Below, in pieces: positions 14,666 to 22,533 of a stretch of 50,070 nucleotides of DNA. The first letter of the stretch is position 1; every line of letters begins with the position of its first letter. The stretch is taken from NCBI GenBank assembly GCA_009838515.1, contig VXRL01000014.1, positions 1 through 50,070 on the forward strand, in the 5' to 3' direction. The notes under the pieces are model-generated. The model was not told the DNA's origin, searched no databases, and worked only from the letters and a program-made list of their open reading frames with translations. This DNA is from Terriglobia bacterium. GTDB taxonomy: Bacteria; Acidobacteriota; Terriglobia; Bryobacterales; UBA6623. The position numbers were made by a program, and so were the translations under genes.

Positions 14666-16711
14666 GTGGTTGATCCATCGCTCCTGAGACTCGCGCGCCT
14701 TTACGGGGTCCAAGCTTTCCATCGGGACGGATTTCGCCAGGATCGATGCCCCGAGCAGGAGGCGCTGTTCGCCGTGCTGCGGAATCTCGGGGCCGACGTT
14801 GTCAAGTCCGACGATGTGCCGCGCGCGATCCGGCGCGCAGAGATCGAGCGCTGGGAGCGCATCAGCGATCCGGTAAGCGTTTCGTGGTTGGGGCAGGGAA
14901 GCCCTGCCGAGCGGGACCGCGTGTCTATCCGGCTCCGCTTGCCGATCTCTTTGCAGGCCGAGCGGCTTGATGTCTCGATCGAGAACGAATCCGGCACCCA
15001 GCGCCAGGTGTCGGCGGAACTGCGGCGCTTGTCCTGCAGGCGACAGGCAACTGTCCATGGCCGCTCCTACGCGGTAGCCGAACTGCCGATCAGCGGCTTG
15101 TCTCTTGAGGCTGGCTACTACCGGTATCGGGTCAGCGTGGCCGGGCGCGAGGCCGCTGGCCTGCTCGTCCGCGCGCCGCGAGCTTGCTTCGGCCTGAAAC
15201 GGGGCTGGGGAGCGTTCGCACCTCTGTATGCGCTGCATTCGCGGATTTCCCCCGGCGTCGGCACGTTCGCGGACCTGTCCAGATTGAGTGCATGGGTGGG
15301 GAGCTTGGGAGGCCGCTTCGTCAGCACGCTGCCGCTGCTCGCCTCGTTTCTGGACGAACCGTTCGAGCCCAGCCCGTACATGCCCGTCAGCCGTTGCTTC
15401 TGGAACGAACTCTTCGTGGACCTGCCGTCCGTGCCAGAGTGGTCGCCCGAGTTCGGAGGAGTGGGCGATGCGCCTGCAGGTCGGCATATCGACCATCGGA
15501 TCCTGATGCGCAGCAAGCGGGCGGCTCTAGAGAAGGTGCTGGCAAGGTTGAACGGGCAGCGGCGGGAATCGTTCGCCCGATTCCTGGAACGGCATGCGGA
15601 GCTGCGCGCCTACGCTGCCTTTCGGGCCGGATTCGAGCGCGGACTTCGCGAGCCGCCGGAGTTCACGCTGCGGGATCCGGCCTGCGCCTATCATGCGTTC
15701 GCCCAGTGGCTCGCTGAAGAGCAACTCAACGCATTGGCCGAGCGGGCCGCGGCAGACGGCCACCAGCTGTGCCTCGACCTGCCCTTGGGCGCGCATCCTC
15801 GCGGCTTTGACAGCCACCGCCACGCCGGCATCTTCCCCCAAGGCATCGCCGCAGGGGCTCCCCCCGACCGCTTCTTCAGCAAGGGGCAGAATTGGGGCTT
15901 CGCGCCAATCAATCCTCGCTTGGCGAGGGAACACGGGCACGCGTACTTCATCGCCTGCATCCGCCATCACATGCGGCTTGCGGGAGTGCTCCGAGTGGAC
16001 CACTTGATGGGGCTGCACCGCTTGTACTGGATTCCGGAAGGCTTCGGCGGGGATCAAGGGGTCTATGTCCGGTATCCCGCCGAGGAGCTATACGCCATCC
16101 TGTGCTTGGAATCGCAGCGCTCCAACACGGCCGTCGTGGGAGAGGACCTTGGCACCGTACCCGGGTACGTAAGGCAGCGCATGGCCGACCACGGCCTAAG
16201 GCGCATGTACGTTGCGCAGTTCGAGTACCGCGGACAGGGTGACCCGCCCTACGATGCGCCGCCACGCCAGAGCGTGGCCTCGGTGAATACCCACGACACA
16301 GCGATGTTCGCATCGTTCTGGACCGGCCGCGACATAGACGACCAAGCTGCCCTGGGCCTGTTGGACGAGGACCACGCCGACGATGCCCGCATGCGACGAA
16401 AACGACTCAAGCAGGCCCTCCTCGGCCACTTGCGCAAGCGGCGCATGATCCAGGGAAGGCAGCCGTCCGCAAATTCCGTGCTGCGGGCTTGCCTGACCAT
16501 GCTCGGCGCGTCCGAAGCAGAGTGTGTCATCGTGACGTTAGAGGACCTCTGGGGCGAGACCGATCCGCAGAATACGCCGGGGACGGATCAGGAGCGTCCC
16601 AACTGGACGCGCAGGGCGCTGCTCTCGCTTGAGCAGATCCAAGCGGATCGGAGGGTGGTGTCCGCACTGGCTGGTATCGCGCGGGCCCGGCGTGCCGCTG
16701 AGCAGGACTAG
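14666..16711 (+). CDS. malQ: 4-alpha-glucanotransferase (amylomaltase, GH77)
   Basis: A 681-residue GH77 enzyme that transfers alpha-1,4-glucan segments between maltodextrins and releases glucose. A long N-terminal beta-domain (residues 1-170) precedes the barrel. Motifs: FEPSPYMPVSRCFWNELFVD, DLPLGAHPRGFDSH, FFSKGQNWGFAPINP, RVDHLMGLHRLYWIPEG (nucleophile Asp in RVDH), VVGEDLGTVP (acid/base Glu) and SVNTHDTAMF (third acid). The start is GTG 14666, with AAGGGA nine bases upstream. glgB starts 2 bases after its stop, so the two are one transcription unit. The product works with GlgP and GlgX in recycling the short chains left by debranching. Confidence 0.93.
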   Translation: MVDPSLLRLARLYGVQAFHRDGFRQDRCPEQEALFAVLRNLGADVVKSDDVPRAIRRAEIERWERISDPVSVSWLGQGSPAERDRVSIRLRLPISLQAERLDVSIENESGTQRQVSAELRRLSCRRQATVHGRSYAVAELPISGLSLEAGYYRYRVSVAGREAAGLLVRAPRACFGLKRGWGAFAPLYALHSRISPGVGTFADLSRLSAWVGSLGGRFVSTLPLLASFLDEPFEPSPYMPVSRCFWNELFVDLPSVPEWSPEFGGVGDAPAGRHIDHRILMRSKRAALEKVLARLNGQRRESFARFLERHAELRAYAAFRAGFERGLREPPEFTLRDPACAYHAFAQWLAEEQLNALAERAAADGHQLCLDLPLGAHPRGFDSHRHAGIFPQGIAAGAPPDRFFSKGQNWGFAPINPRLAREHGHAYFIACIRHHMRLAGVLRVDHLMGLHRLYWIPEGFGGDQGVYVRYPAEELYAILCLESQRSNTAVVGEDLGTVPGYVRQRMADHGLRRMYVAQFEYRGQGDPPYDAPPRQSVASVNTHDTAMFASFWTGRDIDDQAALGLLDEDHADDARMRRKRLKQALLGHLRKRRMIQGRQPSANSVLRACLTMLGASEAECVIVTLEDLWGETDPQNTPGTDQERPNWTRRALLSLEQIQADRRVVSALAGIARARRAAEQD

Positions 16712-16713
16712 CG

Positions 16714-18672
16714 ATGGACCGAATGGCGCAGCCGAGATTCCTCACCGAGTGGGACCTCGGCCTGCTCGCGGCCGGCACCCACTACCGCAGCTTCGAGAGC
16801 CTGGGTGCGCATCCCGCGTACACCGGCGAGTCCGCCGGGACTCGCTTCGCAGTCTGGGCGCCTAACGCTGACGCCGTTTCCGTGATCGGCGATTTCAACG
16901 ATTGGGACCGAAGCCGCCACCCGCTCGTCAACCGCGGCGTGTCCGGCGTGTGGGAGGGATTCGTTCGGGGAGTCGGCGACGGGGCGCTCTATAAGTACAG
17001 CATCGTGTCCGAGCGTCACGCTCATGAGGCTGAGAAGGCAGACCCGCACGCGTTCGCCTGCGAAGCGGCACCGCGCACAGCCTCCAAGATTTGCGACCTA
17101 GGCGCCTACGAATGGTCGGATGCGAAGTGGATGGCTGAGCGGGCTGCCCGCAACCGGCACGACGCTCCGCTGGCCATCTATGAGGTGCATCTGGGTTCGT
17201 GGATGCGCGTTCCTCACGAAGATGACCGCTGGTTGACGTACGCCGAGTTGGCGACGAAGCTAGCCGACTATGTCGAGGAGATGGGCTTCACCCATGTGGA
17301 GCTGCTGCCGGTGACGGAGCATCCCTTCGGTGGCTCCTGGGGTTATCAGACTACTGGCTATTTCGCCCCGACCAGCCGGTTCGGGGGTCCCCGCGACTTC
17401 ATGGCCCTGATCGACACGCTCCACCAGCGCGGAATCGGAGTGGTCATCGACTGGGCTCCGGCCCACTTCCCCGACGACCCGCACGGCTTGGCACGGTTCG
17501 ACGGGACCCACTTGTACGAGCACATGGACCCCAGGATCGGTCGCCATCCGCACTGGGACACGTTGGTCTTCAACTACGGTCGGGCGGAAGTTGCGAATTT
17601 CTTAGTGGCGAGCGCCATTTTCTGGTGTGAGAAGTATCACGTGGACGGCATTCGCGTGGACGCGGTCGCATCGATGCTATACCGCGACTATGGCAGGCAG
17701 GACGGGGAATGGATACCGAACCACTGCGGGGGCAATGAAAACTTCGAGGCGATCCGCTTCCTTCAGACATTCAACGAGCAGGTCTACGGGCACTTTCCCG
17801 ATGTCATGACGATGGCCGAGGAGTCGACAGCGTGGCCCCAGGTCACGCGTCCTACGTCGCATGGCGGCCTTGGGTTCGGCTTCAAGTGGAACATGGGCTG
17901 GATGCACGACACGCTCGCCTACATGAAGTTAGATCCCATCTATCGGAAGCACCATCACAATCGCCTTACCTTCAGCATGCTCTACGCGTTTCGCGAGAAC
18001 TTCCTGCTCCCCTTCTCGCACGACGAGGTGGTGCACGGCAAGGCGTCCCTGTTGGAGAAGATGCCCGGCGGGGAGGGGCAGAAGTTCGCCAATCTGAGGC
18101 TGCTGTATACGTACCTGTACACGCACCCGGGCAAGAAGCTGATGTTCATGGGTGGAGAGTTCGCGCAGCGGGCCGAGTGGAATCATGATCGGAGCCTGGA
18201 CTGGCACCTGCTGGAGCACGGCTCGCACCGCGGCGTGCAGCGGCTCGTTGCCGACCTGAACCGGCTCTATCGAGAAAAGGCAGCCCTGCACCAGACAGAT
18301 CTAGAGGATCGGGGTTTCTCGTGGGTGGACTGCCAGGACTGGGAGGCCAGCGTCGTCAGCTTTCTGAGGCTCGGAACGGTCGCTGCGGAATCACTCTTGG
18401 TGGTCTGCAACTTCACGCCGGTCGTGCGCGAAAGCTACCGCCTCGGCGTGCCGCGACTTGGGTCGTGGAAGGAGTTGCTGAACAGCGACTCGGAGCACTA
18501 CGGCGGGTCGAACGTAGGCAATCAAGGACTGGTGGAAGGCGAGCAGGTGCCGTTTCACGGTCACGCATACTCAGTCCGACTCACTTTGCCGCCCCTTGCC
18601 GCTGTCGTCTTCGAGCCAGCCGACGACTCGCCGGAGGCCAAGGCCGACCAGCTTGACTCTCGAGCGGGATAG
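16714..18672 (+). CDS. glgB: 1,4-alpha-glucan branching enzyme (GH13)
   Basis: A 652-residue branching enzyme that makes alpha-1,6 branches in glycogen. An N-terminal CBM48 domain (FAVWAPNADAVSVIGDFNDW) precedes the catalytic barrel: ELLPVTEHPFGGSWGYQTTG, DWAPAHFPDDPHGL (region I), DGIRVDAVASMLYRDY (region II, nucleophile Asp), MAEESTAWP (region III, acid/base Glu) and FSHDEVVHGK (region IV), followed by FMGGEFAQRAEWNHD. It lacks the extra N-terminal domain of the 728-residue E. coli enzyme and begins directly at the CBM48 region. The ATG at 16714 has AGGA six bases upstream, inside the malQ stop region. Confidence 0.95.
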   Translation: MDRMAQPRFLTEWDLGLLAAGTHYRSFESLGAHPAYTGESAGTRFAVWAPNADAVSVIGDFNDWDRSRHPLVNRGVSGVWEGFVRGVGDGALYKYSIVSERHAHEAEKADPHAFACEAAPRTASKICDLGAYEWSDAKWMAERAARNRHDAPLAIYEVHLGSWMRVPHEDDRWLTYAELATKLADYVEEMGFTHVELLPVTEHPFGGSWGYQTTGYFAPTSRFGGPRDFMALIDTLHQRGIGVVIDWAPAHFPDDPHGLARFDGTHLYEHMDPRIGRHPHWDTLVFNYGRAEVANFLVASAIFWCEKYHVDGIRVDAVASMLYRDYGRQDGEWIPNHCGGNENFEAIRFLQTFNEQVYGHFPDVMTMAEESTAWPQVTRPTSHGGLGFGFKWNMGWMHDTLAYMKLDPIYRKHHHNRLTFSMLYAFRENFLLPFSHDEVVHGKASLLEKMPGGEGQKFANLRLLYTYLYTHPGKKLMFMGGEFAQRAEWNHDRSLDWHLLEHGSHRGVQRLVADLNRLYREKAALHQTDLEDRGFSWVDCQDWEASVVSFLRLGTVAAESLLVVCNFTPVVRESYRLGVPRLGSWKELLNSDSEHYGGSNVGNQGLVEGEQVPFHGHAYSVRLTLPPLAAVVFEPADDSPEAKADQLDSRAG

Positions 18673-18813
18673 AGCTGGATCGAGAGTCATTGCGTCCGGC
18701 TGTAACTGTATGTGGTGGATGGCCCCACCTCGCAGAATAGGCTAAGTGCGACTCACCTTCGTACAATCCGGCATGGTGCAGTACAAGGTCATGCAGAACG
18801 AAGGAGCGTAGTA

Positions 18814-19077
18814 ATGGCTGCCAATCAACTCGTCCAAGCCCGCATCGATGGGGCCGTGAAAGAAGAAGCGGCGGCGGTGCTGGCCGCCATGGGCCTGACC
18901 GTGTCCGACGCTGTGCGATTGTTACTCACGAAAGTGGCGCAAGAGAAGGCTCTTCCTTTCGCGCCATTGATTCCCAATGCTGTCACGATCGAGGCGATGA
19001 AGGAAGCTCGCAGAGGCAACCTGAAGCGATTCGGCACCGTGCAAGAACTGCTCGACGATCTGGATGCGGGCGATTGA
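18814..19077 (+). CDS. RelB/DinJ-family antitoxin
   Basis: An 87-residue antitoxin with a ribbon-helix-helix N-terminus (LVQARIDGAVKEEAAAVLAA, then MGLTVSDAVRLLLTKVAQEK) and the usual DinJ tail (ALPFAPLIPNAVTIEAMKEA, VQELLDDLDAG). The start at 18814 is set by AAGGAG eight bases upstream. It overlaps the YafQ-type toxin gene by 14 bases. DinJ blocks the YafQ ribonuclease and represses the operon. The antitoxin looks intact while the toxin is damaged, so it may be an orphan in practice. Confidence 0.85.
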   Translation: MAANQLVQARIDGAVKEEAAAVLAAMGLTVSDAVRLLLTKVAQEKALPFAPLIPNAVTIEAMKEARRGNLKRFGTVQELLDDLDAGD

Positions 19078-19333
19078 GCGCACCAAACAATTCAAACGCG
19101 ACTACAAGCGCGAGTCTCGGGGGCGTCATCGAGCATCTCTTGATGACGACTTGGTGCCAGTCGTTAAGGCGTTGGCCCAAGATGCACCACTTGAGAACAG
19201 ACGTCGAGACGATGCGCTAAACGCTGTGGGGGCCGATCATCGCGAATGTCATCTGTGGCCGGACTCGCTGCTGAAGTCCCGAAAACTGGATGTCGGCGCT
19301 TCGAACGGTCCGTGTACGGACTCGGTGCCTTGA
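19064..19333 (+). pseudogene. YafQ-type toxin with destroyed C-terminus
   Basis: The first 65 residues are clearly a YafQ mRNA interferase: MRAIERTKQFKRDYKRES, a helical stretch DDDLVPVVKALAQDAPL, and DHRECHLWPDSLL, which carries two of the catalytic-region residues (His and Asp). After about 19262 the family sequence stops, and the frame ends in a non-conserved tail (KLDVGASNGPCTDSVP). The last strand of YafQ with its essential histidine (H87 in E. coli, in G-S-H-x-E-L) is absent, so the product is probably inactive. The missing part coincides with the truncated end of a MazF gene coming from the opposite direction. Confidence 0.75.
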
Positions 19334-19361
19334 TAACGTCACCAGGCTCAAAGTTCTCCAT
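19164..19361 (-). pseudogene. MazF/PemK-type toxin, N-terminal remnant
   Basis: From ATG 19361 (overlapping the antitoxin stop) the minus strand encodes MENFEPGDVIKAPSPYTDRS then KRRHPV, the unmistakable start of a MazF/PemK mRNA interferase (F-E-P-G-D-V-V-x-V-P-F-P-Y-T-D-R-S-x-x-R-R-P). Similarity ends near 19280, after about 27 of 110 residues, and the frame then runs through the reverse strand of yafQ to a stop at 19164. The toxin is therefore decapitated. Together with the yafQ truncation it indicates a deletion that joined two converging TA operons. Confidence 0.65.
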
Positions 19362-19566
19362 AGGCTCTGGCGTCCGCTTCCGAGTGCCATTCCTCGAAGG
19401 AGCGGACCGGGTCATCTGCTGTGGTGCCGGACCGGGCCTTAGTCAGTGTCACTTGGCCGTCAATGATTTCGCATAGCACCTCGTCCCCAGGCTGCAACCC
19501 AAGCGCTAAGCGGATTGACCGCGGGATAGTAGTCTGAGCCTTGGAAGTTACCTTGCTGATGATCAA
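19348..19566 (-). CDS. AbrB/MazE-type (PrlF-like) antitoxin
   Basis: A 72-residue protein with the swapped-hairpin AbrB fold at the N-terminus: ISKVTSKAQTTIPRSIRLAL, GLQPGDEVLCEIIDGQVTL. The C-terminal tail, DPVRSFEEWHSEADARAYGE, is the toxin-binding part seen in antitoxins of MazF/PemK partners. The start is TTG 19566 with AGAGG upstream. Its stop overlaps the ATG of the MazF remnant by about 14 bases, the normal operon order. The toxin is a 27-residue stump, so the antitoxin is probably orphaned. Confidence 0.8.
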   Translation of the reverse strand: MIISKVTSKAQTTIPRSIRLALGLQPGDEVLCEIIDGQVTLTKARSGTTADDPVRSFEEWHSEADARAYGEL

Positions 19567-19725
19567 GACCGTACCTCTGTCCGATCTGGCGTGCTTCCCA
19601 TCGTAAGGAATTTCTTTGCTCTTGGACTGCGCTCCTCGATCTCGCCGTCTGCGGGAAATCTAGGTCGTTGCGAGGGGTGGTGGCTGAGGCAGGCCGTTCG
19701 ACGGATGCGACAGCCGTAGACTGAG

Positions 19726-19745
19726 GTGTTAACCATGGTTTACAC
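19726..19745. promoter_or_regulatory. Palindromic operator of the second HigBA
   Basis: GTGTTAACCATGGTTTACAC is a 20-base palindrome with one mismatched pair, ending 9 bases before the toxin start at 19755. XRE-type antitoxins such as the one encoded here bind sites of this size and symmetry to repress their own operon. It would overlap the start of transcription or the -10 region. Confidence 0.55.
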
Positions 19746-19754
19746 TCGGAGTCG

Positions 19755-20051
19755 GTGGTCGACGTGCTGGAAAGCGCTACGTTCCGGCGCTGGATCCGAG
19801 GCTTGAGGGATCGCGCCGCAGTAGCGCGGATCAACGCGCGTTTGCGCAACATTTCCCTTGGCAACGCGGGTGATGCTAGGGCGGTGGGAAACGGTCTGTT
19901 CGAGATGCGCGTGCACCACGGGCCCGGCTACCGTCTCTACTGCCTGCGCGACGGAGACGCCGTTGTTGTGTTGTGCGGCGGCGACAAAGAAAGCCAGCAA
20001 CGGGACATCGAACGCGCCGGACAGCTGGCTAAGGAATGGAGGGAGACATGA
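19755..20051 (+). CDS. HigB2/RelE-type addiction module toxin
   Basis: A 98-residue toxin of the phage-derived Gp49-like/HigB (COG3657) type: FRRWIRGLRDRAAVARINAR, LRNISLGNAGDARAV, GLFEMRVHHGPGYRLYCL and VVLCGGDKESQQRDIERAGQ. The GPGYR-Y and CGGDKxxQxxDIxxA motifs define the family, which cleaves mRNA on the ribosome. The start is GTG 19755; GTG 19764 is also possible. It overlaps the antitoxin gene by four bases (ATGA), so the two are translated together. Intact and of normal length. Confidence 0.88.
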   Translation: MVDVLESATFRRWIRGLRDRAAVARINARLRNISLGNAGDARAVGNGLFEMRVHHGPGYRLYCLRDGDAVVVLCGGDKESQQRDIERAGQLAKEWRET

Positions 20052-20332
20052 CCGAGCGATTCAGCAATTGGGACGCCGCCGAACATCTTCGGACGCTTGA
20101 AGACGCACGGCTCTACATGCAGGCATGCGCCGACGAGGATCCCGGTGACGGCAGCCTGATCCGAGCCGCTCTGAACGACGTGGCGCGTTCGGGGAACATG
20201 GCTGGTCTCGCGCGCGAGGCGGGCATGAGCCGTGAGGGCCTCTACAAGGCTTTGTCGGCGGGCGGAAATCCGACCTTTGCGACCGTCGTGCGGATCGTGC
20301 GCGCGCTGGGCCTTCGGCTCCACATCGCGTGA
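20048..20332 (+). CDS. HigA2-type antitoxin (HTH)
   Basis: A 94-residue DNA-binding antitoxin: N-terminal toxin-binding part with FSNWDAAEHLRTLEDARLYM, then a helix-turn-helix (MAGLAREAGMSREGLYKALS) and FATVVRIVRALGLRLHI. This is the partner that always follows COG3657-type toxins. The start at ATG 20048 has GGAGGGA six bases upstream and overlaps the toxin stop as ATGA. It probably binds the palindrome at 19726-19745. No damage is visible. Confidence 0.88.
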   Translation: MTERFSNWDAAEHLRTLEDARLYMQACADEDPGDGSLIRAALNDVARSGNMAGLAREAGMSREGLYKALSAGGNPTFATVVRIVRALGLRLHIA

Positions 20333-20448
20333 CAAAATTCGGGGTGACGCGCTACAAGCGTCGATACCCACCCGAATTGGAGCTACAGCCCTAGCTTCCG
20401 CTGATTCCAGCCTCCTTGGTTTCCGACGAGTGCCCTGGAGCTGTCCAC

Positions 20449-20964
20449 TCACACGGGCGCACTCCCTGGTTGGTTCTCGGTCTTCCCCGTCTCCGAGCGG
20501 TTGCTGGCCGTGTTGTGCGGCTCATCCTGTGCCTCAGATCTCTTGTTCGAGAGCTGATTCAGGATCTCTTGAGGGTCAATGTTGCCCTTCAATTCGAGAA
20601 CAAGGTCCGGATCAACCGGCTCGTCGAATCGTACGGCAGACACACTCTTCAGACCCAGCATCCACGCCTTCGCAACTCGGTGCATGCCATCAAGAACTTC
20701 ATTGTCAAGACTCAATATGATCGGAAACGTTGGGTCAGAATCCCGAATCTTCTTGGCATGCCTCGCTACCGAACGGCATGTAGGCCTGTCAGCTCCATAG
20801 CCATACCATGGCTCGTCGCTGTCGAATTCGGGCAGGTCATCAATCGATACTTCAACGACCTCAAGTCCTCGGGATAGTCGCCATAGCCGTTCAACGTCCC
20901 AAACGTGCAGGATCTTGCCGTCAACGACGCGGCCTGCGATTCGCGAGGTTAGCTGCCCAGTCAT
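20449..20964 (-). CDS. ParB-like nuclease-fold hypothetical protein
   Basis: A 171-residue protein. The central part VVEVSIDDLPEFDSDEPWYG followed by PTCRSVARHAKKI, FPIILSLDNEVLDGMHRVAK and AWMLGLKSVSAVRF matches a widespread uncharacterised group with a ParB/sulfiredoxin-type core; the D-G-M-H-R-V-A-K stretch corresponds to the nucleotide-binding D-G-x-H-R box. The C-terminal 40 residues are polar and probably disordered. ATG 20964 is preferred over 21000 because GAGGGGATGG precedes it. A small Cys-rich frame ends one base upstream on the same strand. No function is known; the context is TA genes. Confidence 0.6.
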   Translation of the reverse strand: MTGQLTSRIAGRVVDGKILHVWDVERLWRLSRGLEVVEVSIDDLPEFDSDEPWYGYGADRPTCRSVARHAKKIRDSDPTFPIILSLDNEVLDGMHRVAKAWMLGLKSVSAVRFDEPVDPDLVLELKGNIDPQEILNQLSNKRSEAQDEPHNTASNRSETGKTENQPGSAPV

Positions 20965-20965
20965 C

Positions 20966-21160
20966 TCACCATCCCCTCGAAAAGGAACCGGTACGCCCAC
21001 CTAGTCTAGCCATCCTTTGCACCAACTGATGTTCGGCACGCACCGGTGTCATTCCGGCGCTGACGATTCGGGGAGCCCACGAAACCCGCGCCAGGTCTCT
21101 CCCCAGGTGTGCGCAATTCTGCCTGCCACAGAACGAGCAATCTTCAGTGGCCATTGACAC
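20966..21160 (-). CDS. Possible small Cys-rich (zinc-ribbon-like) protein
   Basis: A 64-codon frame with an N-terminal CSFCGRQNCAHL (C-x2-C-x4-C-x-H), a pattern often used to bind zinc, and a basic C-terminus (QRMARLGGRTGSFSRGW). Its stop is one base before the ParB-like gene on the same strand, consistent with an operon. I know no family, and the evidence is only the motif and the spacing. Confidence 0.3.
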   Translation of the reverse strand: MSMATEDCSFCGRQNCAHLGRDLARVSWAPRIVSAGMTPVRAEHQLVQRMARLGGRTGSFSRGW

Positions 21161-21238
21161 GAATCGAAGCTAGGCATCCCGAAGTCGCATTGGGTCTGCA
21201 GAATCTACTTCTAAGACGTCGACTGGGCGCAGCTCCAA

Positions 21239-21621
21239 CTAGGTGATCCGACCGGCCAAGCTCTCCCCCGATTGGCCCAGGAGAACAGCAGACGCGGAGC
21301 CGGACATCAGAAAACGCCCAGTTCCCGATCCTCGTCGCCTTCCTTCGTCGATGATGCCGCGCAGAGTTCCGAATAGTCCGGGGATTCGCTGCAAGTCGTC
21401 GAGGACGACTAACCTCTTCTCATGAGCAGAGAGATATCTCAAAGGGTCCGCAAGCTTCCGCATGTGATTGGGATTCTCCGAGTCCAAACACACGCTTTCC
21501 CTGCTGTCGGCGATGCCGCGGGCCAAGGTCGTCTTGCCAACTTGGCGGGGACCGAGCAGGGCGACCGCCGGCAACAGTTTGAGTCGGTAGTTGATATCGT
21601 GGCGATGCGGCGAGGAATCAT
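21239..21621 (-). pseudogene. AAA+ ATPase (AAA_14/DUF4143 type) fragment
   Basis: A truncated member of the ATP-binding family whose full proteins run to about 380-400 residues. The surviving part contains the Walker A motif (LLGPRQVGKTTLARGI), the Walker B region (RLVVLDDLQRIPGLF) and the sensor segment RFLMSGSASAVLLGQSGESL, then a stop where the DUF4143 half should begin. At the N-terminus, MIPRR from ATG 21621 is in one frame and the natural continuation HDINYRLKLLPAVALLGPRQ in another, so there is also a frameshift near 21600. The frame from TTG 21574 alone is open but lacks the true start. The gene is dead in both directions. Confidence 0.7.
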
Positions 21622-21789
21622 CCCCGTAATCATGGTATTGAATGCCGGATTTGCGGGGTTTCTGCCTCTTGTCAGTTGCGTGACACCACCTCAGATGGTG
21701 CCTAGGTGCGGGGCGCAGGGCGCCTCCTTGTTCACGCGCAGGTACCCGGTCAGGAACCAGTCTAGGTGCGGACGAGACGGCCGATCCGG

Positions 21790-22182
21790 CTACTTGCGAT
21801 AGGCGGGGTCGAGGCCGCTGAACATGGGGTAGTGCTTGACATTGAGGGTCTTCAATGCGGATTCGGACAAATCGGCGGTCGCCGCGATCACAGCGTCCGC
21901 CAGGCCAACCCCATGGGATCGTCCGTAGGCTTGGCGATACAGCCCGCCGACCCTCGCGATATCCGCGCTGACCGGGACGACGGGGAACAGTGCAAGGAAA
22001 TTCTCTAGGTCTTGGCGTTCCGCATCTTCGGCGGGACCTCGGACACCTGCGTATAGCTCCGCAACCGACATGGCGGACACCGTGATGCGATCGGCGTGCT
22101 CAATCACGAAACGGACCGCGATTGGATGCCCTCGCAGGTAGTCGATTAGGATGTCGGTATCGACTAGAAACAGGCGTTGCAT
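21790..22182 (-). CDS. vapC: VapC-type PIN-domain toxin
   Basis: A 130-residue ribonuclease toxin. The PIN active-site acids are visible: LFLVDTDILIDYLRG with D8, SVAELYAGV with E42 and GLADAVIAAT with D96, followed by TLNVKHYPMF. VapC toxins cleave tRNA or rRNA. ATG 22182 is the start; the frame opens six codons earlier but family similarity begins here. The antitoxin gene ends 3 bases upstream. Length and motifs are complete, so this module is probably functional. Confidence 0.9.
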   Translation of the reverse strand: MQRLFLVDTDILIDYLRGHPIAVRFVIEHADRITVSAMSVAELYAGVRGPAEDAERQDLENFLALFPVVPVSADIARVGGLYRQAYGRSHGVGLADAVIAATADLSESALKTLNVKHYPMFSGLDPAYRK

Positions 22183-22184
22183 GT

Positions 22185-22418
22185 TCAGCGCCTGTTCCAA
22201 GTGCCCCGCAGGGCATCCAGGGACGGCAGGTCCGTTCGATCCTTCCAGATTCCGGCGGCGTTGTGTAGCACCACCGCGCGTCGGTCGCGGCCATGTTGTT
22301 CGATAAATCGATCAATGGCTTCGCGGATCAGTTCGCTTTGCCGCCTGCCTCCATTGCGGGCGAGAGCGGCAAGCTGGTCTCGCTGCCGACTGGTTAGGTA
22401 TATCTGTGTCCGAATCAT
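22185..22418 (-). CDS. vapB: VapB-type ribbon-helix-helix antitoxin
   Basis: A 77-residue CopG-like antitoxin beginning MIRTQIYLTSRQRDQLAALA, with the second helix SELIREAIDRFIEQHG and a tail containing AGIWKDRTDLPSLDALR, a typical VapC-binding segment. The start at ATG 22418 is where the ribbon begins; the longer frame from 22484 runs through the promoter. Its stop is 2 bases before vapC. A palindrome and a TATAAT lie just upstream. Confidence 0.85.
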   Translation of the reverse strand: MIRTQIYLTSRQRDQLAALARNGGRRQSELIREAIDRFIEQHGRDRRAVVLHNAAGIWKDRTDLPSLDALRGTWNRR

Positions 22419-22432
22419 GTCAACGACCTGCG

Positions 22433-22452
22433 ATGTATACATTAGGATTATA
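22433..22452 (-). promoter_or_regulatory. vapBC promoter -10 and operator palindrome
   Basis: On the minus strand TATAAT (22452-22447) is a consensus -10 box, and ATGTATACAT (22442-22433) is a perfect 10-base palindrome covering the expected transcription start, 15 bases before the vapB ATG. A ribbon-helix-helix dimer binding here would block transcription. I see no good -35 box. Confidence 0.5.
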
Positions 22453-22533
22453 CACCACTTGACGAATTCACCGCTGTGGCCCAAGTTATGTTTTCCTCAC
22501 ACTTGTAGAATCGAAGCGATCGCGGATGATGCA

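Noticed and set aside
21700..21775. Short repeats CTAGGTGCGG near 21703 and 21763
   Set aside because: Only 10 bases long and not symmetric; no transposase or target duplication nearby, so a mobile-element origin cannot be supported.
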